Positions 1-9,069 of a stretch of 64,000 nucleotides of DNA are shown here, piece after piece. The notes under the pieces were generated by a model. The model saw only the letters and a program-made list of their open reading frames with translations, searched no databases and was not told the origin of the DNA. The stretch is from Bacteroidota bacterium. Its GTDB lineage: Bacteria > Bacteroidota > Bacteroidia > AKYH767-A > 2013-40CM-41-45. Location: the NCBI GenBank assembly GCA_016720935.1, contig JADKJP010000006.1:930001-994000 (forward strand), given 5' to 3'. The translations under genes and the position numbers were made by a program. Position 1 is the first letter of the stretch. Every line of letters starts with the position of its first letter.

Positions 1-2853
1 AGCTGGACCGCCAAGACTGCGACGACAATTGCTTTCGACGATCTGCAAAGAAAAGCAAACGCGACTTCGAGAGTGTTGTTTGCGACCACTACCGGATCGG
101 AATTGTATCGTTCCACCGACTTCGGTGAAACATGGACACAGATCACATCCGGAATTTATATCCCGGCAGGATTTACATCCGGAGCAGGTTGCCGCGTGGC
201 GGTGACACCTGCGGATAGTAGTGTGGTTTACTTCGCGATGGTGGTCAAAGGCGGAACGATTTTTAAATCTACGGATGGTGGTACCACCTTTACAGCGGTA
301 AAAGATATCGTTCCGGATTATCTGACTTATTATTCCAATTCATCCACATCATCGACACAAGGTGATTACAATTTTGGTATCGGTGTGGATCGAACCAACG
401 CGAATATTCTCTACCTCGTCGCGCACAATGTCTGGAAATCTGTTGATGGAGGAGCGACATGGACACAGCTCACCAATTGGTGGCAGATGGTGCATACAGA
501 TATGCATCAGATTACCGTGAGTCCGTACAACTCCTCACAACTCTGGAACATGAACGATGGAGGAGTGTGGCTCAGTACAGATGGCGGAATCAACTGGACT
601 CCGAAGAGTGACGGAATTTATGGTTATGAAATCTACCATGGAAATTGCAGTCCGACCCGTAAAGACATATTCAGCATCGGGACACAGGACAATGGAGAAT
701 TGTATGCCACTTCTCTCGGCTGGTACACCAATCGTGGAGGTGACTGGGGTTCGCAATGCACGTTCGATTACAGGACGAATAGTACCATGGTTTATTATCA
801 TGGGAACAACAAACGTCGTGTGGTAAATGGTAGTGATGCAACCTACGGCTTGCCTGCACAGGTAACGCTTTTGCAAGGGCTTGCTTTTAACCGGAGCAAT
901 ACCAATCTGGCTTTTGTGGCCGATACTTTTATTTACCGAACGACCAATATCCAGGCTGCTACACCAACATGGACACAGATTGCCAATCTGGGCAAGAAGA
1001 TCATGGCCATGCATTCTTCGGTATCGGATGTCAACCGTTTGTATGTCATCACTGCTGACGGGATGATTTATGTTTCGAATGATGCACTTGCCGCGACACC
1101 GACTTTTGTTTCCTATGCTATACCGAATACGACGAACAATGCCGCAAGTATTACCACCGTCGCGAATTCATCGAGCACGATTTACATCACCGCGAATACA
1201 AGAGCTTATCGCAGTACCAACAATGGCGCGAACTGGACGGACATCACTTACAATTTGCCTTCGGTGAATCATGTGAGAATCCTTTCCGATGAGTATGCAA
1301 CGAATGAACTGATGTTTGTGGCTAGTAACAATGCTGTTTATTACAAAGTCGCGAATGCACTCAGCTGGACACTTTTTAATTCCAGTCTGCCTTCCCGACC
1401 AACGGTGATTGATTTGTCTTTCTTCAATGACAATACACCGAACACTGCTCTTCGTGTGGCAACATATGGAAGAGGAATGTGGGAAGCTTCGATTACCACG
1501 CTGCGTGCATTGGCCGCGAGTTTCGCTGCGACGGATACAAATCCTTGTGTTGGAGGGACTGTGCAGTTCAGTGATCTTTCTACAGGGAATGTCACCACCA
1601 GAACATGGTCATTCCCCGGGGGAACTCCATCGACTTCCACAGCCGCACTTCCGACGGTAGTTTATTCTTCCGCGGGAACATATTCGGTAACGCTGACAGT
1701 TTCGGATGGAGTAAGTACAAGTACTGTAACCAAAAATGCCTACATCACTACCAACGGAACGAGTCTGCCATTGGCGGAAAGTTTTGAAGGAAGTTCAAAT
1801 CCTCCTGCGGGATGGAAAAATATTGATAACGGAACAGCGGGATATTTATGGACAAAAGTTTCTACGGCCGGAGGTTTTGGTACATCGGCGAATTCGATGA
1901 TGTATGATAATTACAGCTGGAACGCGCAGGGCAACAGGGATGATTTGCAAACGTGCAGACTGGACATGACTTCATACAGTTCCGCGACACTCACCTTTGA
2001 TGTTGCCTACCAGGTTTTCACAGGATATGTAGATTCACTCATTGTGATGGTTTCTACAAATTGCGGTGCGACCTTCACAAGATTGTATGCAAAAGGAGGT
2101 ACAACTTTGTCGACTGCAGGAAGTGGCAGCAATAATTTTGTGCCTACAGCTGCACAATGGAGAACGGAGACGATAAGTCTCAATGGCTATGTGGGTCAGC
2201 CGGGAGTAATTATTCAATTTGAGAATTACAATGGCTTTGGAAATAAATTGTACATCGACAATATCAATGTGAGTGGAAATCATCTGGCATTGAGTTTGAA
2301 TTTAACGGCGCTTGTACAGGGATTTTATCTTGGTTCAGGTGTCATGAATGCCTCTGTGAACCCGGGGACTTATCCAACATTGAGTGATTCGATTACTGTT
2401 GAACTTCGAAGTCCGGTTTCACCGTATACGGTTTTACAGTCGACCAAAGCATTGATGCAAACAAACGGGACCATTTCTCTGAATTGTACCGGAACATTTT
2501 ACAACACTTCCTGTTACTTTGTATTGAAACACAGGAACTCGCTTGAAACATGGAGCGCCGCTCCGGTCTTGCTGAATGCTTCATCGATCTTTTATGATTT
2601 CACAACAAGTGCGAGTCAGGCTTATGGAAGCAATCTGATTCTGAGCGGAGGGAAGTATTGTTTGTACAGCGGTGATGTCAACCAGGATGGATTTATCGAA
2701 GCTGTGGATTTGGCACAGATTGAAAATAAGTCACAGCTCTTTTCCACCGGATACATTGTCACAGACATCACCGGCGACAGGATGGTAGAATCAGAAGATT
2801 ACAGTCTTGCCGAAAACAACGGACAATTGCTGCTCTTCGTAGCAAAACCATGA
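1..2853 (+). CDS. Secreted Asp-box propeller / PKD / dockerin-like protein (5' partial)
   Basis: The frame is open from base 1, so the true start and signal peptide lie outside the window; the GTG at 73 is only the first start-like codon. Asp-box motifs (STDFGETW, STDGGTTF, SVDGGATW, STDGGINW, STNNGANW) spread over about 100-1250 indicate a sortilin/VPS10-like beta-propeller. A PKD domain follows at about 1520-1745 (RTWSFPGGTPS, AGTYSVTLTVSDG), then a MAM or choice-of-anchor-J-like jelly roll at about 1780-2280 beginning ESFEGSSNPPAGW. The last 190 residues are a beta-rich segment plus two calcium-loop motifs, DVNQDGFIEAVD and DITGDRMVESED, as in type I dockerins. The same module occurs in the giant adhesin at about 43200-43780. 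No T9SS type A sorting domain follows; the protein ends LLLFVAKP. Probably extracellular; ligand unknown. Confidence 0.85.
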   Translation, partial: SWTAKTATTIAFDDLQRKANATSRVLFATTTGSELYRSTDFGETWTQITSGIYIPAGFTSGAGCRVAVTPADSSVVYFAMVVKGGTIFKSTDGGTTFTAVKDIVPDYLTYYSNSSTSSTQGDYNFGIGVDRTNANILYLVAHNVWKSVDGGATWTQLTNWWQMVHTDMHQITVSPYNSSQLWNMNDGGVWLSTDGGINWTPKSDGIYGYEIYHGNCSPTRKDIFSIGTQDNGELYATSLGWYTNRGGDWGSQCTFDYRTNSTMVYYHGNNKRRVVNGSDATYGLPAQVTLLQGLAFNRSNTNLAFVADTFIYRTTNIQAATPTWTQIANLGKKIMAMHSSVSDVNRLYVITADGMIYVSNDALAATPTFVSYAIPNTTNNAASITTVANSSSTIYITANTRAYRSTNNGANWTDITYNLPSVNHVRILSDEYATNELMFVASNNAVYYKVANALSWTLFNSSLPSRPTVIDLSFFNDNTPNTALRVATYGRGMWEASITTLRALAASFAATDTNPCVGGTVQFSDLSTGNVTTRTWSFPGGTPSTSTAALPTVVYSSAGTYSVTLTVSDGVSTSTVTKNAYITTNGTSLPLAESFEGSSNPPAGWKNIDNGTAGYLWTKVSTAGGFGTSANSMMYDNYSWNAQGNRDDLQTCRLDMTSYSSATLTFDVAYQVFTGYVDSLIVMVSTNCGATFTRLYAKGGTTLSTAGSGSNNFVPTAAQWRTETISLNGYVGQPGVIIQFENYNGFGNKLYIDNINVSGNHLALSLNLTALVQGFYLGSGVMNASVNPGTYPTLSDSITVELRSPVSPYTVLQSTKALMQTNGTISLNCTGTFYNTSCYFVLKHRNSLETWSAAPVLLNASSIFYDFTTSASQAYGSNLILSGGKYCLYSGDVNQDGFIEAVDLAQIENKSQLFSTGYIVTDITGDRMVESEDYSLAENNGQLLLFVAKP

Positions 2854-2970
2854 TTGTCAGAAGATTTACTAAAAAAAGGATTTAAAGCTCTGACTATCAA
2901 GGCTCCTGAATTGCTGAAAGCAATTCAAAAAATCATAGAAATCAAAAGAATCACCTAAATCAGTGGTCTC

Positions 2971-3000
2971 TTTTGATATATTGTTTAAAGCATACATTTG
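2971..3000 (+). promoter_or_regulatory. Bacteroidota-type promoter for the 3022 gene
   Basis: TTTTG at 2971-2975 is followed after 17 bases by TACATTTG at 2993-3000, matching the Bacteroidota pattern TTTG / TAnnTTTG. The predicted transcript would start near 3007, about 15 bases before the ATG at 3022. Confidence 0.6.
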
Positions 3001-3021
3001 TGCTCTTTTTAGAAATACAGA

Positions 3022-4242
3022 ATGAAGAAGATTAAAGTTGCGATCATCCGCGAAGGAAAAGTTCCACACGATAAGAGGGGGCCGTTTACGCCAGAACAAT
3101 GCAAGGTTATTCTGGAACAATTTCCAAATGTTGAATTGGTAGTTCAGCCAAGTGAATGGAGAAGTTTTAAAGACAGTGAATATGTCGCGCAGGGAATAGC
3201 GTTGCAGGAAGATTTATCGGATTGCGATATTCTGATGGGAGTGAAAGAAGTTCCGAAAGCGGATTTGATTCCCGGGAAAAAATATTTTTTCTTTTCACAT
3301 ACGATCAAGAAACAGCCGCACAACCGTGAGTTGCTGAAAGCCTTGCTGGCAAAGAAGATCCAGACGATCGATTACGAATGCCTGGTCGATAAAAACGAAA
3401 ACCGCATCATCGGTTTTGGTCGTTTCGCGGGAATTGTTGGCGCCTACAATGGCATCATGGCATACGGTTTAAAATACAATCTCTTTGATTTGAAACCGGC
3501 GCAATTGTGTCATGATAAAAAAGAACTTTTCAAAGAGCTGGAAAAAGTACGTTTACCGAATATAAAAATCGTGATTACCGGTGGAGGCAGAGTAGCGAAC
3601 GGAGCCTGTGAAACGATGGGAGCTTTGGATTTAAGAAAAGTGACTCCCTATGAATTTCTAAATTATACTTTCCGTGAACCGGTGTATGTACAATTGCATT
3701 CGGAAGATTATTATGTGGCAAAAGATGGTTCAGCCTTCAGCAGCTGGGATTTTCATCATAAACCGGATGGTTACCGTTGCAAATTCAGTGATCCCGGATC
3801 TTTCGCGGGTGTGACGGATTTGCTGATTCATTGCACTTTCTGGGATCCGAGAGCGGATATTTTGTTCAGCAAATCACGCATGCGCGATCCTGATTTCCGC
3901 ATCAGTGTGATTGCCGATGTGACCTGCGATCTGAACGGAAGCATTCCAAGCACGACCAAAGCGACAACGATCGATAACAAATATTACGGTTATGATCCGA
4001 TGACGGAGGAAATTGTTGATTCGTTCAACAAACAAGGCATTACGGTAATGTCGGTAGATAATTTACCCTGCGAATTGCCAAGGGATGCTTCGGATGGTTT
4101 TGGAAAACACCTGATGGAAAGAGTGCTTCCTTCTTTGTTTGGTGAAGATACCGATGGAGTGATTGAACGGGCTTCCATTACAAAAGACGGAAACCTGATG
4201 CCGCGTTTTGAATACCTGCGCGATTACGCGGAAGGTAAATAG
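3022..4242 (+). CDS. AlaDH/PNT-family NAD(P)-dependent dehydrogenase, saccharopine-dehydrogenase-like
   Basis: The 406-residue protein has the N-terminal alanine dehydrogenase/pyridine nucleotide transhydrogenase fold (IREGKVPHDKRGPFTPEQC) and a Rossmann segment near residues 185-200 with the glycine pattern ITGGGRVANGACETM. The segment IADVTCDLNGSIPSTTKAT also fits the lysine-forming saccharopine dehydrogenase branch of the superfamily. In Bacteroidota such proteins are usually named alanine dehydrogenase or saccharopine dehydrogenase, and substrate cannot be settled by reading. It is single, behind its own promoter, and convergent with rpe 13 bases downstream, with no terminator visible between them. 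Confidence 0.65.
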   Translation: MKKIKVAIIREGKVPHDKRGPFTPEQCKVILEQFPNVELVVQPSEWRSFKDSEYVAQGIALQEDLSDCDILMGVKEVPKADLIPGKKYFFFSHTIKKQPHNRELLKALLAKKIQTIDYECLVDKNENRIIGFGRFAGIVGAYNGIMAYGLKYNLFDLKPAQLCHDKKELFKELEKVRLPNIKIVITGGGRVANGACETMGALDLRKVTPYEFLNYTFREPVYVQLHSEDYYVAKDGSAFSSWDFHHKPDGYRCKFSDPGSFAGVTDLLIHCTFWDPRADILFSKSRMRDPDFRISVIADVTCDLNGSIPSTTKATTIDNKYYGYDPMTEEIVDSFNKQGITVMSVDNLPCELPRDASDGFGKHLMERVLPSLFGEDTDGVIERASITKDGNLMPRFEYLRDYAEGK

Positions 4243-4255
4243 GAGCGGAGGAAAA

Positions 4256-4903
4256 TTAAATAGCTTTCAGTTTAGCAATAGTTCCGGCGGGATCCGCGGA
4301 AGAAAAAACCGTATTGCCTGCAACGAGCACATCCGCGCCCGCTTTGATGAGTGATGACGCGTTTTCAAGATCCACACCACCATCAATTTCAATTTTCGCT
4401 TTGGAATTCTTTTTCGCGATGATGTTGCGGAGCTGTTCGGTCTTCAAAATAGTATTCGAGATGAATTTTTGTCCGCCAAAACCCGGATTCACGCTCATCA
4501 TACACACCAGGTCGATTTCATGAATGACATCTTCCAGTAAAGTCACCGAAGTGTGCGGATTAATCGCGACACCGGCCTGCATTCCTGAATCTTTGATATG
4601 CTGAATGGTACGGTGCAAATGATCGCAAGCTTCGTAATGCACCGTTAGTATCGCCGCGCCGGCATCTTTGAATTGCTGGATGTAACGATCCGGATTCACA
4701 ATCATCAGGTGCACATCCATCGGTTTTTTCGCGTGCTTGAAAATTGATTTCATCACCGGAAAACCAAAAGAAATATTCGGAACAAACACACCGTCCATAA
4801 TATCCACATGAAACCAGTCGGCCTGGCTGTTGTTGATCATCTCCACATCACGTTGCAGATTACCAAAGTCGGCGGAGAGGATGGAGGGAGCGATGTAGGC
4901 CAT
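4256..4903 (-). CDS. rpe: Ribulose-phosphate 3-epimerase
   Basis: Interconverts ribulose 5-phosphate and xylulose 5-phosphate in the pentose phosphate pathway. The 215-residue TIM barrel has the usual length. Signature residues are His32 and Asp34 in FHVDIMDGVF, His65 in MDVHLMIVNP, the MSVNPGFGGQ segment, and Asp174 in IEIDGGVD; Asp34 and Asp174 are the expected acid-base pair. Its start codon is preceded, after only five bases, by an 84-bp heptamer array (4909-4992). A promoter-like TACTTTTG lies beyond the array, so the array should be part of the 5' untranslated region. Confidence 0.95.
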   Translation of the reverse strand: MAYIAPSILSADFGNLQRDVEMINNSQADWFHVDIMDGVFVPNISFGFPVMKSIFKHAKKPMDVHLMIVNPDRYIQQFKDAGAAILTVHYEACDHLHRTIQHIKDSGMQAGVAINPHTSVTLLEDVIHEIDLVCMMSVNPGFGGQKFISNTILKTEQLRNIIAKKNSKAKIEIDGGVDLENASSLIKAGADVLVAGNTVFSSADPAGTIAKLKAI

Positions 4904-4908
4904 TTTTA

Positions 4909-4992
4909 ATTGCTGATTGTTGATTGTTGATTTTTGATTGGGGACGGGGGACTGGGGATTGCTGATTGCTGATTTTGGATTGTTGATTGGGG
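4909..4992 (-). repeat. Heptamer array, 12 units, in the rpe leader
   Basis: Twelve uninterrupted 7-base units, each beginning with A on the plus strand: attgctg, attgttg (twice), atttttg, attgggg, acggggg, actgggg, attgctg (twice), attttgg, attgttg, attgggg. On the minus strand these read as AATCNNN-type units pointing into rpe. The array ends five bases before the rpe start codon. Confidence 0.85.
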
Positions 4993-5004
4993 TTAAGCTG
5001 ATGA

Positions 5005-5012
5005 CAAAAGTA
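5005..5012 (-). promoter_or_regulatory. Candidate -7 element for rpe
   Basis: CAAAAGTA on the plus strand is TACTTTTG on the minus strand, matching TAnnTTTG. No clear TTG was seen at the -33 spacing. If used, transcription would begin just upstream of or inside the heptamer array. Confidence 0.35.
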
Positions 5013-5073
5013 ATAATTGAGAGTAGATTTTGGATATATTTATTAAAGTGTATTCTCGGTTGAAATTGTTCAA

Positions 5074-5115
5074 CCCGTCCGTCCCCCGTCCCTCAATCTA
5101 CAATCCAAAATCAGC
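5074..5115 (+). repeat. Heptamer array, 6 units
   Basis: Units cccgtcc, gtccccc, gtccctc, aatctac, aatccaa, aatcagc in strict 7-base register. It uses the same unit vocabulary as 4909-4992 but on the opposite strand. Together with 5228-5281 it fills the 442-bp gap between rpe and rpoD, which otherwise shows only an AT-rich spacer (5123-5227). Confidence 0.75.
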
Positions 5116-5227
5116 AATGAAAACCAATTTTCTTAGATGTTGGGTTAGTGGTTTTTCAAATTGTTGGTGTCGTCTCTGAGGTCTTTAGGTAAATTGCACT
5201 AAATTGGTTTCTTAAATGAATGCATTG

Positions 5228-5281
5228 CCCCCGTCCCCCAATCTACAATCCAAAATCAGCAATCAGCAATCCCTTCCGTCC
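5228..5281 (+). repeat. Heptamer array at the 3' side of rpoD
   Basis: A C-rich start (cccccgt) is followed by aatctac, aatccaa, aatcagc, aatcagc, aatccct and tccgtcc in 7-base register. The AATC strand is plus and points toward the 3' end of rpoD. It lies just beyond the rpoD terminator hairpin. Confidence 0.75.
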
Positions 5282-5288
5282 CTAAAAT

Positions 5289-5322
5289 AAAAGGAGAGAA
5301 CCAAATTTGATTCTCTCCTTTT
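5289..5322 (-). terminator. Rho-independent terminator of rpoD
   Basis: A 12-bp perfect inverted repeat, AAAAGGAGAGAA (5289-5300) with TTCTCTCCTTTT (5311-5322), around a 10-base loop. It lies 24 bases past the rpoD stop and has a T-rich tail on the minus strand. Confidence 0.8.
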
Positions 5323-5345
5323 ATTTAAAAAGCGTGTATAGAATA

Positions 5346-6212
5346 TTACCCTAAATAGGTCTTCAGAATCTTGCTGCGTGAGGTATGCTTCAGGCGGCGG
5401 ATGGCTTTTTCCTTAATTTGACGGACACGTTCGCGGGTGAGGTCGAAACGTTCTCCGATTTCTTCAAGCGTCATCGGTTGTTCGCCGGCGGCAAGGCCAA
5501 AATAGAGACGGATGACATCCGCTTCACGCAATGTAAGCGTTGACAGGGCACGTTCCACTTCACGACGGAGGGACTCAGTAATGAGTGTCGCGTCAGGGTG
5601 GGGCTGGTCGTCGTCACCGAGGACGTCGATCAGGGTGCTGTCTTCACCTTGTTGCAAAGGGCATCCATCGAAACGTGGCGACCGGAGGTACGCATTGCTT
5701 CTTTGATGTCATCAACCGAAACCGACATGGATTCAGCGATTTCTTCCGGAGAAGGTTCACGTTCATATTCCTGCTCCAGTTTGGAGAAAGTCTTGTTGAT
5801 TTTGTTAATCGAACCGATTTTATTGAGCGGAAGACGAACAATACGGGACTGTTCGGCCAAAGCCTGCAGAATCGACTGACGGATCCACCAAACCGCGTAG
5901 GAGATGAATTTAAATCCACGGGTTTCATCAAATCGTTGGGCTGCTTTAATCAGTCCAAGATTGCCTTCATTGATAAGATCACCAAGGGTAAGACCCTGGT
6001 TCTGATATTGCTTCGCTACTGATACAACGAATCGCAGATTCGCTTTAGTAAGTCTTTCAAGAGCTTTCGGGTCTCCTTTTTTTGATCAACTGTGCGAGCC
6101 GCACTTCTTCTTCCGCGGTGATCAACTCCACGCGTCCGATTTCCTGTAAATACTTGTCCAACGAGGCTGTTTCCCTGTTGGTAACCTGTTTTGTTATTTT
6201 TAGCTGTCTCAT
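5346..6212 (-). CDS. rpoD: Primary sigma factor RpoD, interrupted by two single-base indels
   Basis: The pieces join into a canonical 288-residue Bacteroidota primary sigma factor. It starts at MRQLKITKQVTNRETASL (ATG at 6212), passes through region 2 and region 3, and ends in the region 4 helix-turn-helix (TLEEIGERFDLTRERVRQIK) and ILKTYLG. Two breaks are visible. A 7-A run on the minus strand (6077-6083) where IKKGDPKAL needs six shifts the frame +1. A 3-base G/C run at 5659-5661, where MDAPLQQGED needs four, shifts it back. They cancel, and total length (867 bases) stays a multiple of three. Both are in homopolymers and the gene is essential, so sequencing error is the likelier reading. 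The upstream in-frame ATG at 6302 is less likely than 6212 because the family begins at MRQL. Confidence 0.9.
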
Positions 6213-6423
6213 CCTCTGCTCCTGATTGTTAGAAAAAATCTGATGTATTTCTGAAAAAGAATACGCATTTGAAACGCTGAGCATTTGTGTATGTTTCAGC
6301 AATTCTCAAAAAACCAATTGAATTCTTACAAAATCCCTGTTTTTAAATTTTAACTAACTGTTAATCAGTTTATTGTAAGGAATTTCTATTTCTGACGATT
6401 TCTTTCAAAAGCAAATAAAAAAA

Positions 6424-6446
6424 ACATGCAGCATTTTGCTGCATGT
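6424..6446 (-). terminator. Rho-independent terminator of pnp
   Basis: Perfect 10-bp stem ACATGCAGCA (6424-6433) / TGCTGCATGT (6437-6446) with a 3-base loop. On the minus strand it is followed by a run of T (plus-strand A run before 6424). It lies 26 bases past the pnp stop. Confidence 0.85.
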
Positions 6447-6472
6447 TTTACCTTTGAAAAAGAGAATAATTC

Positions 6473-8650
6473 TTAGGAAGCCGGTTGACGTCTTTGAGGG
6501 CGTCCGCCATCACCTTCTGAAGGAGCATTGTCAGGTTTTGGCAGTAACACCTTGCGTGACAAACGGAACTTACCGGTCTTTTTATCGATATCGATGAGTT
6601 TCACTTTTATCTTATCACCTTCTTTGAAAACATCTTTCATAGTATCGAGACGTTCCCATGTGATTTCGCTGATGTGCAACAAACCATCTTTACCCGGCAT
6701 GAATTCAACGAAAGCACCGAAGTCCATGATGTTCTTCACTTTTCCTTCGTAGACTTCACCGATTTCAGGAGTAGCAGTGATGGCCTTGATTCTGGATTTC
6801 GCCGCTTCGATACCTGATTTATCGCTGGAAGAAATTTCGATGATTCCTTCGTTGTTTACTTCTTCAATAGAGATAGTAGTATTTGTTTCACGCTGCATTT
6901 CCTGGATCACTTTTCCACCAGGTCCGATCACAGCGCCGATAAATTCTTTCGCGATGATCATCTTCTCGATGCGTGGTGCATGTGGTTTGTAATCCGCACG
7001 AGGAGCAGAAATAGTCTTCAGCATTTCGCCGAGGATGTGCATACGTCCTTCTTTCGCCTGGTTCAATGCTTTCAGCATGATGTCGGAAGAGAGGCCCTGT
7101 ACTTTGAGGTCCATCTGACAAGCGCAGATTCCTTTTTCAGTACCGGTTACTTTGAAGTCCATGTCACCGAGGTGATCTTCATCGCCCAGGATATCGCTCA
7201 ATACGGCGTAGCGGCCTTTTTTGTCCATGATCAAACCCATGGCAATACCGGAGACCGGGCGACGGATTTGAACACCTGCATCCATCAGCGCGAGTGTACC
7301 TGCGCACACAGTTGCCATGGAAGAAGAACCGTTGGATTCAAGGATATCGGAAACTACACGGATAGTATAAGGACATTCAGTTTCGCTTGGAAGCACTTTG
7401 CGTAAAGAACGCATCGCGAGGTTACCATGACCGATTTCACGACGGGCGGGAGCACGGTTTGGTTTTACTTCACCGGTACTGAAACCGGGGAAGTTGTAAT
7501 GCAAAAGGAATTTTGTTGAGCTGTCCTTCATCGGCACATCGATCATCTGCTCATCCATTTTATTTCCCAGTGTTACGGAAGTCAGAGACTGCGTTTCACC
7601 ACGAGTGAAAATAGAAGAACCGTGAGTAGAAGGGAGGTAATCCACTTCCGACCAGATTGGGCGGATGGTGGTGCTGTTACGTCCGTCGAGACGAACACCT
7701 TCATCGAGGATGCAGTTACGCATCGCGTCGCTTTCTACTTCGAAGAAATAACGATCGACCATTGCTGATTTCGCTGTACGTTCTTCTTCAGGCAATGAAG
7801 CCATGAATTCATCATACAGTTTGGAGAAAGCATCTGAACGTTCGTGTTTGTTAGGATTCGCGGAACGCGCGATGGTATAGGCTTTATCATAACAGAAAGA
7901 TTGAACTTTATCTTTCAGATCAGCATCATTTTCTTCGTGAGAGTATTCGCGTTTCGCTTTGTTGCCGCACATTTCGCGCAGTTCTGTTTGCGCTTTGCAC
8001 TGAAGTTTAATCGCTTCGTGACCGAATTTAATCGCCTCGAGCATTTCTTCTTCAGACACTTCATTCATTTCACCTTCCACCATCACGATGCTATCCATAG
8101 AACCGGCAACCATCAGGTCGATATCGGCGCGTTCAAGATCTTCGGTGTAAGGGTTAATACAAAATTTTCCATCGACACGAGCTACACGAACTTCAGAGAT
8201 CGGTCCGTTGAAAGGAATATCGGAGATGGTGATAGCCGCTGATGCCGCAAGACCTGCCAGTGCATCCGGCTGTACTCTTTTATCGCCGGAGAGGAGAGTC
8301 ACCATGACCTGTGTATCGGAGTGATAATCTTCCGGGAACATCGGACGCAGTGCGCGATCCACCAGACGGCTGATGAGGATTTCGTATTCTGACATTCTGC
8401 TTTCGCGCTTCAGGAAACCTCCCGGGAAGCGTCCGACAGCGGAGAATTTTTCTGTATAATCAACAGAAAGCGGAAGAAAATCTGCGCCTTCTTTTGCTTT
8501 CGGATTAGAGACTACTGTTGCCAATAACATGGCGTCGCCCATTCTGACGACAACGGATCCATCGGCTTGTTTTGCCAATCTTCCGGTTTCAATACTTACT
8601 ATTCGGCCATCGCCGAGGTCAAATTCTTTAATAGTTGCTTTGTTCGACAT
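6473..8650 (-). CDS. pnp: Polynucleotide phosphorylase
   Basis: 3'-5' phosphorolytic exoribonuclease of RNA decay. The 725-residue protein has two RNase PH-like domains (about 10-230 and 310-550, the second with DKKGRYAVLSDILGDEDHLGD). A KH domain follows at about 565-630 (IIAKEFIGAVIGPGGKVIQ), then an S1 domain at about 635-705 (GEVYEGKVKNIMDFGAFVEF) and a short basic tail. Length is normal for the family. It lies downstream of rpsO on the same strand, the classic rpsO-pnp order, with a hairpin between them that may act as an attenuator. Confidence 0.97.
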   Translation of the reverse strand: MSNKATIKEFDLGDGRIVSIETGRLAKQADGSVVVRMGDAMLLATVVSNPKAKEGADFLPLSVDYTEKFSAVGRFPGGFLKRESRMSEYEILISRLVDRALRPMFPEDYHSDTQVMVTLLSGDKRVQPDALAGLAASAAITISDIPFNGPISEVRVARVDGKFCINPYTEDLERADIDLMVAGSMDSIVMVEGEMNEVSEEEMLEAIKFGHEAIKLQCKAQTELREMCGNKAKREYSHEENDADLKDKVQSFCYDKAYTIARSANPNKHERSDAFSKLYDEFMASLPEEERTAKSAMVDRYFFEVESDAMRNCILDEGVRLDGRNSTTIRPIWSEVDYLPSTHGSSIFTRGETQSLTSVTLGNKMDEQMIDVPMKDSSTKFLLHYNFPGFSTGEVKPNRAPARREIGHGNLAMRSLRKVLPSETECPYTIRVVSDILESNGSSSMATVCAGTLALMDAGVQIRRPVSGIAMGLIMDKKGRYAVLSDILGDEDHLGDMDFKVTGTEKGICACQMDLKVQGLSSDIMLKALNQAKEGRMHILGEMLKTISAPRADYKPHAPRIEKMIIAKEFIGAVIGPGGKVIQEMQRETNTTISIEEVNNEGIIEISSSDKSGIEAAKSRIKAITATPEIGEVYEGKVKNIMDFGAFVEFMPGKDGLLHISEITWERLDTMKDVFKEGDKIKVKLIDIDKKTGKFRLSRKVLLPKPDNAPSEGDGGRPQRRQPAS

Positions 8651-8676
8651 CGCTGCTTTGTTTCTAGGTTAAAAGC

Positions 8677-8703
8677 AAAAAAGGCAATCCCTGGAATTGC
8701 CTT
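8677..8703 (-). terminator. Hairpin between rpsO and pnp
   Basis: Inverted repeat aaggcaat (8681-8688) / attgcctt (8696-8703). The minus-strand T run corresponds to plus-strand A's at 8677-8680. It could terminate rpsO or attenuate read-through into pnp, for which no separate promoter was recognised. Confidence 0.7.
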
Positions 8704-8725
8704 TTCTGTTTATTGTAATGGTAAA

Positions 8726-8995
8726 TTATTTACGGATATTGAGATCAGTCAGGATTTTGCGGTAACGCTCGATATCTTTCTTTTGAAGATAATCGAGTAA
8801 GCTACGGCGTTTTCCGACCAGGTTAATCAACGCGCGTTGAGTTGAATAATCCTTTTTAGCCACCTGCAGGTGTTGAGTCATAAAGGAAATACGTTCAGTA
8901 AATAAGGCGATTTGAGCCTCTGTAGATCCTGTATTCTTTTCTGAACCTCCGAATTTTTTAAAAATTGAGGTTTTTGCTTCACTGTTCAGCTTCAT
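8726..8995 (-). CDS. rpsO: 30S ribosomal protein S15
   Basis: The 89-residue protein matches S15 along its full length. Landmarks are GSTEAQIALFTERISFMTQH, then the lysine-rich middle and GKRRSLLDYLQKKDIERYR. It binds 16S rRNA early in small-subunit assembly. A well-formed promoter lies 34 bases upstream, and pnp follows after a hairpin. Confidence 0.97.
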   Translation of the reverse strand: MKLNSEAKTSIFKKFGGSEKNTGSTEAQIALFTERISFMTQHLQVAKKDYSTQRALINLVGKRRSLLDYLQKKDIERYRKILTDLNIRK

Positions 8996-9028
8996 TGCGA
9001 TAATTGCTTTGTTCGTTTTTTAGGATTG

Positions 9029-9058
9029 CAAATGTAGTCTTTTACAACAACATAACAA
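9029..9058 (-). promoter_or_regulatory. rpsO promoter
   Basis: On the minus strand TACATTTG (plus 9029-9036) matches TAnnTTTG, with TTG (plus 9056-9058) 19 bases upstream. This is the expected spacing for a Bacteroidota housekeeping promoter, giving a short leader before the ATG at 8995. Confidence 0.6.
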
Positions 9059-9069
9059 GTAATTATCCC

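Noticed and set aside
5346..6212. rpoD as a true pseudogene
   Set aside because: The gene is essential, both lesions are homopolymer indels that cancel, and the rest of the sequence is perfectly conserved.
6980..7405. Long open frames antisense to pnp and to many other genes
   Set aside because: They are shadows of well-supported genes with no domain, start context or conservation sign.
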